From NCBI GenBank assembly GCA_030447275.1, contig JAUJPF010000012.1:1-64000 (forward strand): a DNA stretch of 64,000 bases. The letters run 5' to 3'. This document shows, piece after piece, positions 22,385-30,399 of the stretch (position 1 is the first letter of the stretch; each line of letters opens with the position of its first letter). Both the position numbers and the translations under genes were made by a program. Under the pieces are notes generated by a model. It was not told the DNA's origin and did no database searches. It worked only from the letters and a program-made list of their open reading frames with translations. The DNA comes from Solirubrobacteraceae bacterium. Lineage in GTDB: Bacteria; Actinomycetota; Thermoleophilia; Solirubrobacterales; Solirubrobacteraceae.

Positions 22385-24382
22385 ATGTGCGGATTCGTCG
22401 GCTTCGCGAACCTGGAGATGTCCGCGGACGACAAGCAGGAGCACCTGCGCTCGATGATCCGCGGCATCGCCCACCGCGGGCTCGAGGAGATGGGCTACTA
22501 CTTCGACGACTACATCGGGCTCGGGACCGTGCGGCTCTCGATCATCGACCGCCCGCTCGGCAAGCAGCCGATGTCCACCCGGGACGACCGCTACTGGCTG
22601 GGGTTCAACGGCGAGCTGTTCAACTACCTCGAGCTGCGGGACGAGCTCGCCGCGCTCGGGGTGGAGTTCCGCACCGACTCGGACACCGAGGTGCTGCTCG
22701 AGGCGCTTCACGTCTGGGGCCGGGATGCGCTCCCCCGCCTGAACGGCCAGTACGGGTTCGTGCTGTACGACCGCCTCGAGAAGGAGCTCATGTTCGGGCG
22801 CGACCGCCTGGGAGAGCGGCCCGCCCACTACGCGCTCGTCGACGGCGGCATCGCGTTCGCATCGGAGATCAAGGCGCTGTTCGCCTTCCCGGCGGTCGCC
22901 CGCAGGCTCTCGCCGCTGGCGCTGCGCCAGGCGTGCTCGCTGTGGACGCCGCTTCCCGGCACCACGTGCTTCGAGGGCGTCGTCGCGGTGCCGCCCGGGC
23001 ACTTCGCCGTCTACCGCGACGGCGGCGTCGAGGTCGGGCAGTACTACCGGCTGCCGTACCGCCCGGAGAAGCCGCTGCGGGACGCGCGCGAGGCGAAGGA
23101 GGCGCTCCGCGACTCGCTCACCCGCAGCGTCGAGCTGCGCCTGCGCGGGGACCACAAGAGCGGCGCCTTCCTCAGCGGCGGGATCGACTCCGCCGTCACC
23201 GCAGCCCTCGCGCAGCAGCAGGTTCCGTACCGCATGAAGACGTTCGGGCTCGGCGTCGAGGACCCGGCGTTCGACGAGTCCGCCCACGGCGCGCGGCTCG
23301 CGGACCAGCTCGGGACGGAGCACTCGACGGTGACCGTGTCGCGCGCCCAGATCCGGGAGCTGTTCCCCGACGTCGTCCGCCAGGCGGAGGCGCCGCTGTA
23401 CCGGACGGCTGCGGTGGCGTCGCGCCTGCTCGCGTATCTGGTGCACGAGTCGGGGCTGCGCATCGTGCTCGGCGGCGAGGGCGGCGACGAGGTGCTGCTC
23501 GGCTACGACATCTTCAAGGAGGCGGCGTTCTTCGGGCGCTTCCACGAGTTCGGCTCGGACGCCGAGCGGCGGGCGTGGCTCCAGGAGCTGTTCTTCGACA
23601 TGCTGAAGACGGCGCCGATCGAGACCGCCGCGATCGTGCGCTTCTACCGCTCGCTCGCCGACGACGACGTCGCCGCGCTCGGCCCGCATCTGCGCCGCTT
23701 CCGTGCCGAGCCCGCCGCCGAGATGATCCGCGCAGCCGGCGGGCCGCTGGACGACGAGCTCGAGCTGCTGGCCTGGCTGCGCGCGTCCGATCCGGCGTTC
23801 GACGCGCGGAGCGCCATCGAGCGGGCGCAGGTGCTGGACACCACCACGATCCTGAGCGGCTACGGGCTCTCGTGCCAGTGCGACCGGGTCGGGGCGGGCG
23901 CCGCGGTCGAGGCGCGCTTCCCGTTCCTCGACCCCGGCGTCATCGAGGCGGCCTACGCGATGCCCGAGGAGCTGAAGCTCCGCGATGGCCGCGTGGAGAA
24001 GCACGTGCTCAGAGAGGCGTTCGCCGACATGCTGCCGAGCTTCGTGACCGACAGGCCCAAGCAGGCGATGCGCGCGCCGGGCGCCGAGTGCCTGCTGCTC
24101 CGCGACGAGGACGACTGGGTCACCGACCTGCTCTCCGACGACAGGCTGCGACGCTCGGAGGTGATCGACGCGGCGAAGGCGCGCGACGTCGTGGAGCGTG
24201 CGCACGCGTCGAGCAACGGGCGCGTGCCGTATCCGTACAGCCACGCCTACCTCCAGCTCCTCAGCGTGCTGATCCTCGAGGACGCCTACGGGGCCGGGTT
24301 CCGGGTGCCGGACGTGGACATCGAGAGCCGGCTCATCAAGCGCGTCGACGGCCGGGCGCTGGACCCGGTCGCAGCCGTCTGA
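22385..24382 (+). CDS. Asparagine synthetase-like amidotransferase/ligase
   Basis: A 665-residue two-domain enzyme. The N-terminal class II glutaminase starts with the catalytic Cys (MCGFVGFA), and the C-terminal synthetase has the PP-loop LSGGIDSAVTAAL near 260 and GGEGGDEVLLGY near 360. The glutaminase has HRGLEEMGYY where AsnB enzymes have HRGPDD, and ERPAHY where they have KPLYY, so it is a divergent AsnB. Such divergent copies in biosynthetic clusters transfer ammonia or an amine to a carboxylate other than aspartate. It follows the ligase gene by 2 bases and converges with the second PLP decarboxylase, leaving 1 base between stops. The product could be an amide of a carboxyphosphonate or an acyl chain. 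Confidence 0.88.
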   Translation: MCGFVGFANLEMSADDKQEHLRSMIRGIAHRGLEEMGYYFDDYIGLGTVRLSIIDRPLGKQPMSTRDDRYWLGFNGELFNYLELRDELAALGVEFRTDSDTEVLLEALHVWGRDALPRLNGQYGFVLYDRLEKELMFGRDRLGERPAHYALVDGGIAFASEIKALFAFPAVARRLSPLALRQACSLWTPLPGTTCFEGVVAVPPGHFAVYRDGGVEVGQYYRLPYRPEKPLRDAREAKEALRDSLTRSVELRLRGDHKSGAFLSGGIDSAVTAALAQQQVPYRMKTFGLGVEDPAFDESAHGARLADQLGTEHSTVTVSRAQIRELFPDVVRQAEAPLYRTAAVASRLLAYLVHESGLRIVLGGEGGDEVLLGYDIFKEAAFFGRFHEFGSDAERRAWLQELFFDMLKTAPIETAAIVRFYRSLADDDVAALGPHLRRFRAEPAAEMIRAAGGPLDDELELLAWLRASDPAFDARSAIERAQVLDTTTILSGYGLSCQCDRVGAGAAVEARFPFLDPGVIEAAYAMPEELKLRDGRVEKHVLREAFADMLPSFVTDRPKQAMRAPGAECLLLRDEDDWVTDLLSDDRLRRSEVIDAAKARDVVERAHASSNGRVPYPYSHAYLQLLSVLILEDAYGAGFRVPDVDIESRLIKRVDGRALDPVAAV

Positions 24383-24383
24383 G

Positions 24384-25826
24384 TCAGGCCGGCTTCGCCG
24401 CGGCCGCGACCGGCTCCGCGACGGGTGGCGCGCCGAGCGACGACGCGATGCGCTCGATCCGGTCGAGCAGGCGCTCGATGTCCGCCGCCTCGGTCTCCGG
24501 CGACATGATCGTCAGGCGGAAGTGGCGGATGCGCGCGAGCTCCGTGGCGGCGACGTGGAAGTCGCCCTCCTCGGCGAGCCGCCGGCGCACCTCGAGGTGG
24601 AGGTCGTTGCCGCCCGCGCGGTAGCGGAAGCAGAGGATGTTGCTCTCGGGCTCGTACGGGCAGTCGAACCACGGGCGCGCACGGATCAGCCGGTAGAAGC
24701 GCCGCGTCTTCTCGTACTGGCGGGCGAGGTACGAGCCGAGGCCGCCCTCGCCGCGCCAGGCGAGGTTCAAGAAGAGCTTGAGCCCGATCGGCGCCTTGGT
24801 CGCCTCGAACGTCTGGAGGCCCAGGTCGTTGCCGGGGACGTCCTGGTACATCAGGTAGCTCGCCTCCTGGTCGAAGGCGCGTGCGAGGTCCTGCGCGGAG
24901 CGGAACAGCACCCCGGTGCACATCGCGGACGTGCGCAACATCTTGTGCGCGTCCCACACCACCGAGTCGGCGAGGTCGAGGCCGTCGAGGAGGTGCCGGT
25001 GGCGCGCCGACAGCACAGCCGACACGCCGTGGGCGCCGTCGACGTGGAACCACAGCCCGCGCTCGCGGCAGAACGTCCCGACCGCCCGCAGATCGTCGTG
25101 CAGCCCCGTGGCCGTCGCGCACGCGCTGGCCACGACGGCGATCGGCGATCGGCCGGCCGCCTCGGCCCGCTCCAGCGCCGTCGCGAGGCCGGACGGCTTC
25201 AGCCGGCCGAGCGAGTCCGACGCGATGGGGACGATGGCGTCCTCGCCGAGCCCCAGGATCGCCGCCGCCCTGAGCACCGAGTAGTGCACCGACGCGGGCG
25301 CGAGCACGGCGAGGTCGGCCGGCGTGCCGCGCTTCCAGCTCTCGGGCACCGCCCGCGCCCGCGCGGCGAGCAGGGCCGTCAGGTTCCCGAGCGAGCCTCC
25401 GTGGGTGAGCCTGCCCGCCCCGTCCCCCGCGAAGCCGACCTTCTCGAGCATCCAGTCGGTGACGACGTTCTCCACCGCGGTGGCGGCCGGCCCGAGCTCG
25501 TACACGGTCGTGATGTTGTTCACGCGCCCGTGCACGAGGTCCGCGAGCGCGCTCGGCGTGTCGGGGGGCCCGAGCTGGTGCGACACGTAGCCCGGATGGT
25601 CGAGGCGCGTGGTGTTGGCGAGGTAGCGTTCGAGGAAGCCCGCGAAGCCGTGCTCGTCCATGCCGCCGTCGCGCACCCAGCGCCGGAGGTCGAGGCGCTC
25701 GATCATGTCGTCGAGCGGGCCGATTCCGATGGCGGGCCCGTGCGCGCGGCTGCTGTCGCGGGCATACCGCTCGAGCGCGTCGAGCGTCGCTCGTGCGGTC
25801 CTCGCGAACTCGTCCGGCGTGCTCAC
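24384..25826 (-). CDS. Second PLP-dependent group II decarboxylase
   Basis: A 480-residue decarboxylase of family PF00282. It has THGGSLGNLTALL, FHVDGAHGVSAVL with the PLP-ring Asp, and the Schiff-base Lys in WDAHKMLRT. The GTG overlaps the DUF2520 stop as GTGA. It is only distantly similar to the decarboxylase at 6776-8281, so the two probably act on different substrates. Its proximity to a class III aminotransferase resembles the diaminobutyrate aminotransferase/decarboxylase pairs that give 1,3-diaminopropane. With DUF2520 and PanC genes it could alternatively act as an aspartate decarboxylase. It is the last gene of the eight-gene operon. Confidence 0.88.
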   Translation of the reverse strand: MSTPDEFARTARATLDALERYARDSSRAHGPAIGIGPLDDMIERLDLRRWVRDGGMDEHGFAGFLERYLANTTRLDHPGYVSHQLGPPDTPSALADLVHGRVNNITTVYELGPAATAVENVVTDWMLEKVGFAGDGAGRLTHGGSLGNLTALLAARARAVPESWKRGTPADLAVLAPASVHYSVLRAAAILGLGEDAIVPIASDSLGRLKPSGLATALERAEAAGRSPIAVVASACATATGLHDDLRAVGTFCRERGLWFHVDGAHGVSAVLSARHRHLLDGLDLADSVVWDAHKMLRTSAMCTGVLFRSAQDLARAFDQEASYLMYQDVPGNDLGLQTFEATKAPIGLKLFLNLAWRGEGGLGSYLARQYEKTRRFYRLIRARPWFDCPYEPESNILCFRYRAGGNDLHLEVRRRLAEEGDFHVAATELARIRHFRLTIMSPETEAADIERLLDRIERIASSLGAPPVAEPVAAAAKPA

Positions 25827-26581
25827 GCCACAGCCGCCTCGGAACCGCGGGCGCGGGCGAGATCCGCGAGATCGCGCGTCGCCTCCGCCAGCGCGTCGAA
25901 CAGCTCGACCAGGTCGGGCGCCCGCTCGGCCACCGCGCTCCGCTGGCGGGCGACGGTCGCCTCGTCGCCACGCAGGATCGGTCCCGTCAGCGCCCGCTCC
26001 GGGCCCAGCCGCAGCCAGTTGTCGAGCGCGGCACGAGCGATCGGGCCGAGCGCCTCGCGCGGCACGTCCGCGGACCCGGCCAGCCGCTCGGCCGCCCAGC
26101 CGAGGGTGACGAGGAAGTTGGCGGCCACGGACGCGGCAGCGTGGTACGCGGCACGGTCCTCCTCGGCGACCCCGAACGGCGCCATGCCGAGCGCGAGCGC
26201 GAGCCGTTCGGCCATGCGCCGTGCGCGCTCGGTGGATCCCGCGACGGCCGCCCCGACACCCTCGAAGCCCGCGCCCTCCCGCGTCACCGTGGTGAGGGGA
26301 TGCAGCGAGAACGCCTCGTGGTCGCCGAGCGCGGACAGCGGCGTGGCGCCCGAGCAGTGTCCGACGAGCCGGCCGGGCGGCACCCGCTCGGCCGCGCTTG
26401 CGATCGCGTCGTCGGGCACGCACAGAAGCACGACGTGGGACCCGCCGACGTCGAAGTCGCGGCCGAGCGGGCCGTCGACGTCGAACCCCGCCTCTCGGAG
26501 CTTCGCGCTCAGCGCGCCGCCGACGCGGCCGCGGCCCACGATCGCGAGCTCGCGCACGCCGGGGTCGTCGACGCCGCTCAC
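25823..26581 (-). CDS. Rossmann-like plus DUF2520 protein
   Basis: A 252-residue protein. The N-terminal NAD(P)-binding Rossmann segment (LAIVGRGRVGGALSAKL) spans about residues 1-120, with HCSGATPLSAL and FSLHPLTTV. The helical DUF2520 domain follows, with AYHAAASVAANFLVTL. The fold resembles ketopantoate and pyrroline-carboxylate reductases. In mycobacteria the orthologous gene lies next to panC and panD. Its presence in a cluster holding panB and panC therefore supports a pantoate/pantothenate role, perhaps as the missing ketopantoate reductase. Start GTG and stop both overlap neighbours by 4 bases. The catalytic activity is not established from the sequence. Confidence 0.86.
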   Translation of the reverse strand: MSGVDDPGVRELAIVGRGRVGGALSAKLREAGFDVDGPLGRDFDVGGSHVVLLCVPDDAIASAAERVPPGRLVGHCSGATPLSALGDHEAFSLHPLTTVTREGAGFEGVGAAVAGSTERARRMAERLALALGMAPFGVAEEDRAAYHAAASVAANFLVTLGWAAERLAGSADVPREALGPIARAALDNWLRLGPERALTGPILRGDEATVARQRSAVAERAPDLVELFDALAEATRDLADLARARGSEAAVA

Positions 26582-27807
26582 GCCGGCGCCTCCACCGCGA
26601 CCGAGTACGCGATCGCGGCGTCGAGGATCTCGAGCGCCGCGTCGATCTGGTCGTCGCTCGCGACCATCGGCGGCAGCAGCCGGATCGTCTGGCGCGCGCT
26701 CAGACACGGCGACACGAGCAGCCCGCGCTGCGCCAGCTCGAGGAGCACGGTGCCGGCGATGCCCGGCGTGGCCAGCTCGAGCCCCCAGAGCAGCCCCTGG
26801 CCGCGGACGTCGACCACCACGTCCGCGTGTGCTCGGCGCAGGCGGGCGAGGCCCGTCGCGAGCCGCTCGCCGACGTCGGCGGCCCGGGGGGCGAGCGCGT
26901 CGAGCTCGCGCAGCGCCGCGCGCCCTGCCGCGCACGACAGCGGATGGCCGCCGAACGTGCTCGTGTGCCAGGTCGGGTCGGCCGCCAGCGGCGCATGCAG
27001 ATCCTCGCTCGCGATCATCGCGGCGAGCGGCACGACGCCGCCGCCGAGCGCCTTGCCGAGCAGCAGCGCGTCCGGCTCGACGCCGTACGAGACCGCGAGC
27101 GACAGCGGGCCGCACCGACCCAGCCCGACCTGGATCTCGTCGCTGACGACATACGCCCCGGCGGCGTGCGCGTCGCTGCACCAGCGCCGCAGCAGCTCCG
27201 GCTCGAGCGCGTGCACGCCCGCCTCGGCCTGTATGGGCTCGACCACCAGCGCCGCCACGTCGCCGCGCGCGGTCTCGCCCGCGACCGCGTCGGCGTCGTC
27301 CGGGTCGAGGTGGGTCACATGGTCCAGCAGGGGCTCGAGGCCCGCGCGGAAGATCGGGTTCCAGGTGAGCGCGAGCGCGCCGAGCGTCTTGCCGTGGAAC
27401 GCGCGCTCGACCGCGAGCACGCGCATCCGGCCGCTGCGGCGGCGGGCCAGCTTCAGCGCGAGCTCCACCGCGTCGGCGCCGTCGCTCCCCAGCCAGACGC
27501 GCGAGAGCGACGGCCCCGTCCGCTCCGCGAGGTCGCGGATGAGGCCGGTCACGACGGGGTTGGCGAGCGTGCGCGTGGCGGTGGGCATCCGCTGCAGCTG
27601 CTCGGCGACCGCCGCGACCACGGCCGGCGGCCGATGCCCGAGCAGCGTGACCGCGTAGGAGCCGAAGTCGATCAGCTCGCGCCCGTCGGACAGACGCACG
27701 ACGGCGCCGCTCGCCTCGACCTCGACCGCGTCGCCACCGGCGAACTTCGCGCCCAGCGCGGCGCCCGGCGAGACGTGCTGGCGCAGGACGTCGAACGCGT
27801 CGCCCAC
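26578..27807 (-). CDS. Second class III aminotransferase (acetylornithine/diaminobutyrate type)
   Basis: A 409-residue PLP transaminase. The cofactor phosphate region is VWLGSDGADAVELALKL, the substrate-side AFHGKTLGAL follows, the PLP-ring Asp is in VVSDEIQVGLGR, and the Schiff-base Lys in LLLGKALGGGV. It is shorter than the first aminotransferase and nearer the ArgD/Dat/GabT branch. GTG 27807 begins 2 bases after the stop of the small unknown gene; the longer ORF is that gene's wrong frame. Together with the adjacent decarboxylase it may form a diamine or beta-amino acid unit for the product. Confidence 0.88.
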   Translation of the reverse strand: MGDAFDVLRQHVSPGAALGAKFAGGDAVEVEASGAVVRLSDGRELIDFGSYAVTLLGHRPPAVVAAVAEQLQRMPTATRTLANPVVTGLIRDLAERTGPSLSRVWLGSDGADAVELALKLARRRSGRMRVLAVERAFHGKTLGALALTWNPIFRAGLEPLLDHVTHLDPDDADAVAGETARGDVAALVVEPIQAEAGVHALEPELLRRWCSDAHAAGAYVVSDEIQVGLGRCGPLSLAVSYGVEPDALLLGKALGGGVVPLAAMIASEDLHAPLAADPTWHTSTFGGHPLSCAAGRAALRELDALAPRAADVGERLATGLARLRRAHADVVVDVRGQGLLWGLELATPGIAGTVLLELAQRGLLVSPCLSARQTIRLLPPMVASDDQIDAALEILDAAIAYSVAVEAPA

Positions 27808-27809
27808 GA

Positions 27810-28316
27810 TCAGTCGGCGCCCTTCGTCCACTCTTCGGGGAGGAAGCTCTCCTCGCGCAAGGCCTCCGAGAGCTTCAGCCAGTCGCGCGCGAGCGCAAGC
27901 GCGGGGTGGTACCCCTCGGGCGTCAGCGGGTTCGGGACGTCCCCGACCACTTCGCGGACGCGGTCGACCAGCCGCGTGCAGCGGGCCACCACCTCGTCCG
28001 CCGGCGTCTCGTCGTCGATCCCGCGCAGCGCCCACCAGCACTCGGGCCAGAGCTCGTGGCCCTCGATGAGGTCGAGCGCCCAGGCGGCCCGCATGCTCGG
28101 CGACGGGATGGGCTTCCCATGATGGGTGACGAGCGCGAGCATCACCGCGCACTCCCCGCCGATCCAGCGCGCGGAGTACTGCACGAGTCCCGGCTGTCCG
28201 GCCGCGGCGGCGCCCTCGAGGTCCTCGAGGAGCTGGGACGACTGGAGGCCGAGCAGCCACAGCGCGCGGCCGTGGCACCACGCGTAGCGGCGGGCGTCGA
28301 CCTCGATCCCCCTCAC
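27810..28316 (-). CDS. Small helical protein of unknown function, partner of the nucleotidyltransferase
   Basis: A 168-residue protein that I do not recognise. It is predicted to be mainly helical, with many Trp residues and a conserved-looking ARRYAWCHGRALWLLG segment at the start. There is no signal peptide or membrane segment. GTG 28316 overlaps the nucleotidyltransferase stop as GTGA, so the two are probably translated together and may form a complex. The pairing resembles the way small helical subunits accompany minimal nucleotidyltransferases, but no HEPN motif is visible. Confidence 0.75.
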   Translation of the reverse strand: MRGIEVDARRYAWCHGRALWLLGLQSSQLLEDLEGAAAAGQPGLVQYSARWIGGECAVMLALVTHHGKPIPSPSMRAAWALDLIEGHELWPECWWALRGIDDETPADEVVARCTRLVDRVREVVGDVPNPLTPEGYHPALALARDWLKLSEALREESFLPEEWTKGAD

Positions 28317-29371
28317 GTCTGCACCGCCTGCACCGCAGCGAGCTCCGAAATTGGTATGCCCCGCGTCCAGCGCAGGTTCATCAGGCCCTGCGAGTAGAGG
28401 TCGAAGCACAGCTTGCGCTGCTCGTCGTCGCAGTCCTCGCAGGGCAGCGAGCCGGCGCCGCCCAACCCTTCCCATGCGCGGACCTCGGCCTCGTCGAGCT
28501 CCCACAGCCCGCCGTGCTCGGCGGTGAGCAGGAGCTGCTGATCGCCCACCTGGAAGAGCTTCAGGTCGGTGTTCTCCCAGCGGCACCGGCCGGCGAGCGT
28601 GCCGATCGCGAGGTCGACGCCGGTCAGGCGCTCGCACGCCTCGACCGCGCCCGCGACGAAACCCCGTGCGTCGTCGCGGGCGTCGGGCAGCAGCGCGTAC
28701 TCGGAGTGCAGCGACGCGAGCGCGGGCGCCTTCTGCGCGAGCCGCTCGACCAGCCACTTGTCTCCCGTGAAGGGAACGCCGCGGGCGGCGAGCACCGAGT
28801 GCAGCGCCTCCTCGACGGCCATGCGGGCGTGCGTCGAGGCGGCGATCGCGCGGCCGGAGATCGTCGCCATCTGGGCCACGAACGCGGACTCGCGCATGCG
28901 CTCGGCGTACTCGCGGACGAGCAGGTCGCGGGCGATCTCGTCGTACGCGCGCGTGGTGCTCGGCTCGAGCGGCTGCCCGTCGAGCAGGACGCCGAACGCG
29001 ACGCGGTGGAGCAGCTTGAAGTCGGCCTGTTGCTCGACGTCGCCGAACGTGCCCTGGAAGGGCTCCTCCCTGGAGAGCGCCCGCTCGGCGCTCCCGAACA
29101 GCTCGTCGATCGTGCTGGTGTTGAGCTTCCAGGCGTCGATGCGCAGCGTCTTCAGCCAGTGCTCGAGCGGGACCCGCCCGCTGCCGCTCGTGTTCGGGCC
29201 GGTGACGACCACGTCCAGGTCGCTCTTCTCGTTGCCGAGCCCCAGCGTCAGCGAGCCGCCGGCGATGATGCAGTCCTGCGGGTCGCGCAGGTAGTCGAGC
29301 ATCTCGACCACCTCGGCGATCGTGGTCGCGTGGTACGCGTGGATGCGCTGCTCGAGCTCCTCGGCGGTCAT
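28313..29371 (-). CDS. Minimal nucleotidyltransferase-fold protein
   Basis: A 352-residue protein with a pol-beta/MNT-type active site near residue 35. GGSLTLGLGNEKSDLDVVV carries the Gly-Ser turn and the DxD metal motif. The remaining 270 residues are helical, and the C-terminus has a CEDCDDEQRKLC segment. It would transfer a nucleotidyl group to a small molecule or protein. In phosphinothricin biosynthesis an unrelated nucleotidyltransferase attaches CMP to phosphonoformate, so an analogous carrier role here is conceivable but speculative. It is coupled by ATGA to the reductase upstream and by GTGA to the gene downstream. Confidence 0.78.
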   Translation of the reverse strand: MTAEELEQRIHAYHATTIAEVVEMLDYLRDPQDCIIAGGSLTLGLGNEKSDLDVVVTGPNTSGSGRVPLEHWLKTLRIDAWKLNTSTIDELFGSAERALSREEPFQGTFGDVEQQADFKLLHRVAFGVLLDGQPLEPSTTRAYDEIARDLLVREYAERMRESAFVAQMATISGRAIAASTHARMAVEEALHSVLAARGVPFTGDKWLVERLAQKAPALASLHSEYALLPDARDDARGFVAGAVEACERLTGVDLAIGTLAGRCRWENTDLKLFQVGDQQLLLTAEHGGLWELDEAEVRAWEGLGGAGSLPCEDCDDEQRKLCFDLYSQGLMNLRWTRGIPISELAAVQAVQT

Positions 29372-30399
29372 GCCTTCGCGGTCCAGGGCCGCGCCGGCAT
29401 CGAGGCGACGCGGGCGTTGCTGTCGGCCCAGTAGCGGACGGAGGTCTCGATGGCCGGCAGCACGTCGTCGACCGGATGGGTGGCGTCGAGCGGCGTCGTG
29501 ATGGCCATATAGGGATTGAAGTGGCTCAGAAGCTCTAGGATCCGGAGCTGCCGCGGGGCCAGCTCGTTGCGCGCGAACGGCAGGAAGAAGCGGTTCCAGC
29601 TCTCGGGCTCGACGAGCCGGGGCGCGTCGAAGGGCTCGTGCCCCTGCTCCTCGCGCCACGCGTTGAGCGTCTCGATCATCAGCTCGAGCGCGTCCTCGGC
29701 ACGCGGCGCGCGCGCGCCGCCGGCGATGACCAGCGGCTCCGCGCCGGGTCCGGCCTCGGGCTCCGCGCCCGTGACGAGCGCGACGAGCAGCGCCGCCAGG
29801 TCGTCCACCGGCAGGACGTCGAAGAACGCGTCGGGCCTGCCGACCAGGACGGGCACGGTGCTGGCCGTGACGCCCCGCAGGATCGTGTACATGCCCGCGA
29901 ACCGCGCGGCGCGGCCGGTCGCGCGCGATCCGATGACGAGCGGCGGCCGCACGATCGTCAGTCGCGGGAACAGCTCGCGAGCAAGCCGCTCCGCTCGCGC
30001 CTTCGACCACTCGTAGTTGTTGCGATAGCCGTCGGGCGAATCGTCGGAGACGTCGCCGCCGGTCCCCACCGCGTACGCGGTGGAGACGTGGATCACGTGC
30101 GTCTCGGGCGAGACGAGCGGCCGCAGGGCCGCCACGGTGTCGACGTTCGCGCGCATGGCCTCCTGCGCGGTGGCGCTCCAGCGCGTGTCGGCGGCCGCGT
30201 GCACGATCGCGTCCCACGGCCCCCGCACCGCCGCCGGCGGGTCCTCCGCCGCCATGTCCCACGAGACGAGGTCAGGACTCGACTCGGGCGGCCTCCTGGA
30301 CACGCCGACCACGGTGACGCCGGGTTCGGAGCGGAGCCGCTCGACGGTTTCGACGCCCACGAGGCCGGTGGCGCCGGTGACCAGCACGCGCATGCTCAT
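29368..30399 (-). CDS. NAD(P)-dependent extended SDR/thioester-reductase-like protein
   Basis: A 343-residue Rossmann protein. It has VTGATGLVGVETVERL at the N-terminus, HVSTAYAVG, the YxxxK pair in NNYEWSKARAE, and VRPPLVIG. This layout fits NAD_binding_4/epimerase proteins, including the stand-alone reductases that release acyl-ACP thioesters as aldehydes. The genes for the acyl-AMP ligase and carrier protein directly upstream make reductive release of the carrier-bound acid the likeliest role. A sugar epimerase role cannot be excluded. ATG 30399 is chosen for its ATGA overlap with the ligase stop. Confidence 0.82.
   Translation of the reverse strand: MSMRVLVTGATGLVGVETVERLRSEPGVTVVGVSRRPPESSPDLVSWDMAAEDPPAAVRGPWDAIVHAAADTRWSATAQEAMRANVDTVAALRPLVSPETHVIHVSTAYAVGTGGDVSDDSPDGYRNNYEWSKARAERLARELFPRLTIVRPPLVIGSRATGRAARFAGMYTILRGVTASTVPVLVGRPDAFFDVLPVDDLAALLVALVTGAEPEAGPGAEPLVIAGGARAPRAEDALELMIETLNAWREEQGHEPFDAPRLVEPESWNRFFLPFARNELAPRQLRILELLSHFNPYMAITTPLDATHPVDDVLPAIETSVRYWADSNARVASMPARPWTAKA

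Noticed and set aside
20945-24382. 1,145-residue plus-strand ORF that would fuse the region upstream to asparagine synthetase
   Set aside because: Only the part from ATG 22385 is real protein; the earlier part is an out-of-frame reading of the glutamine synthetase-like gene.
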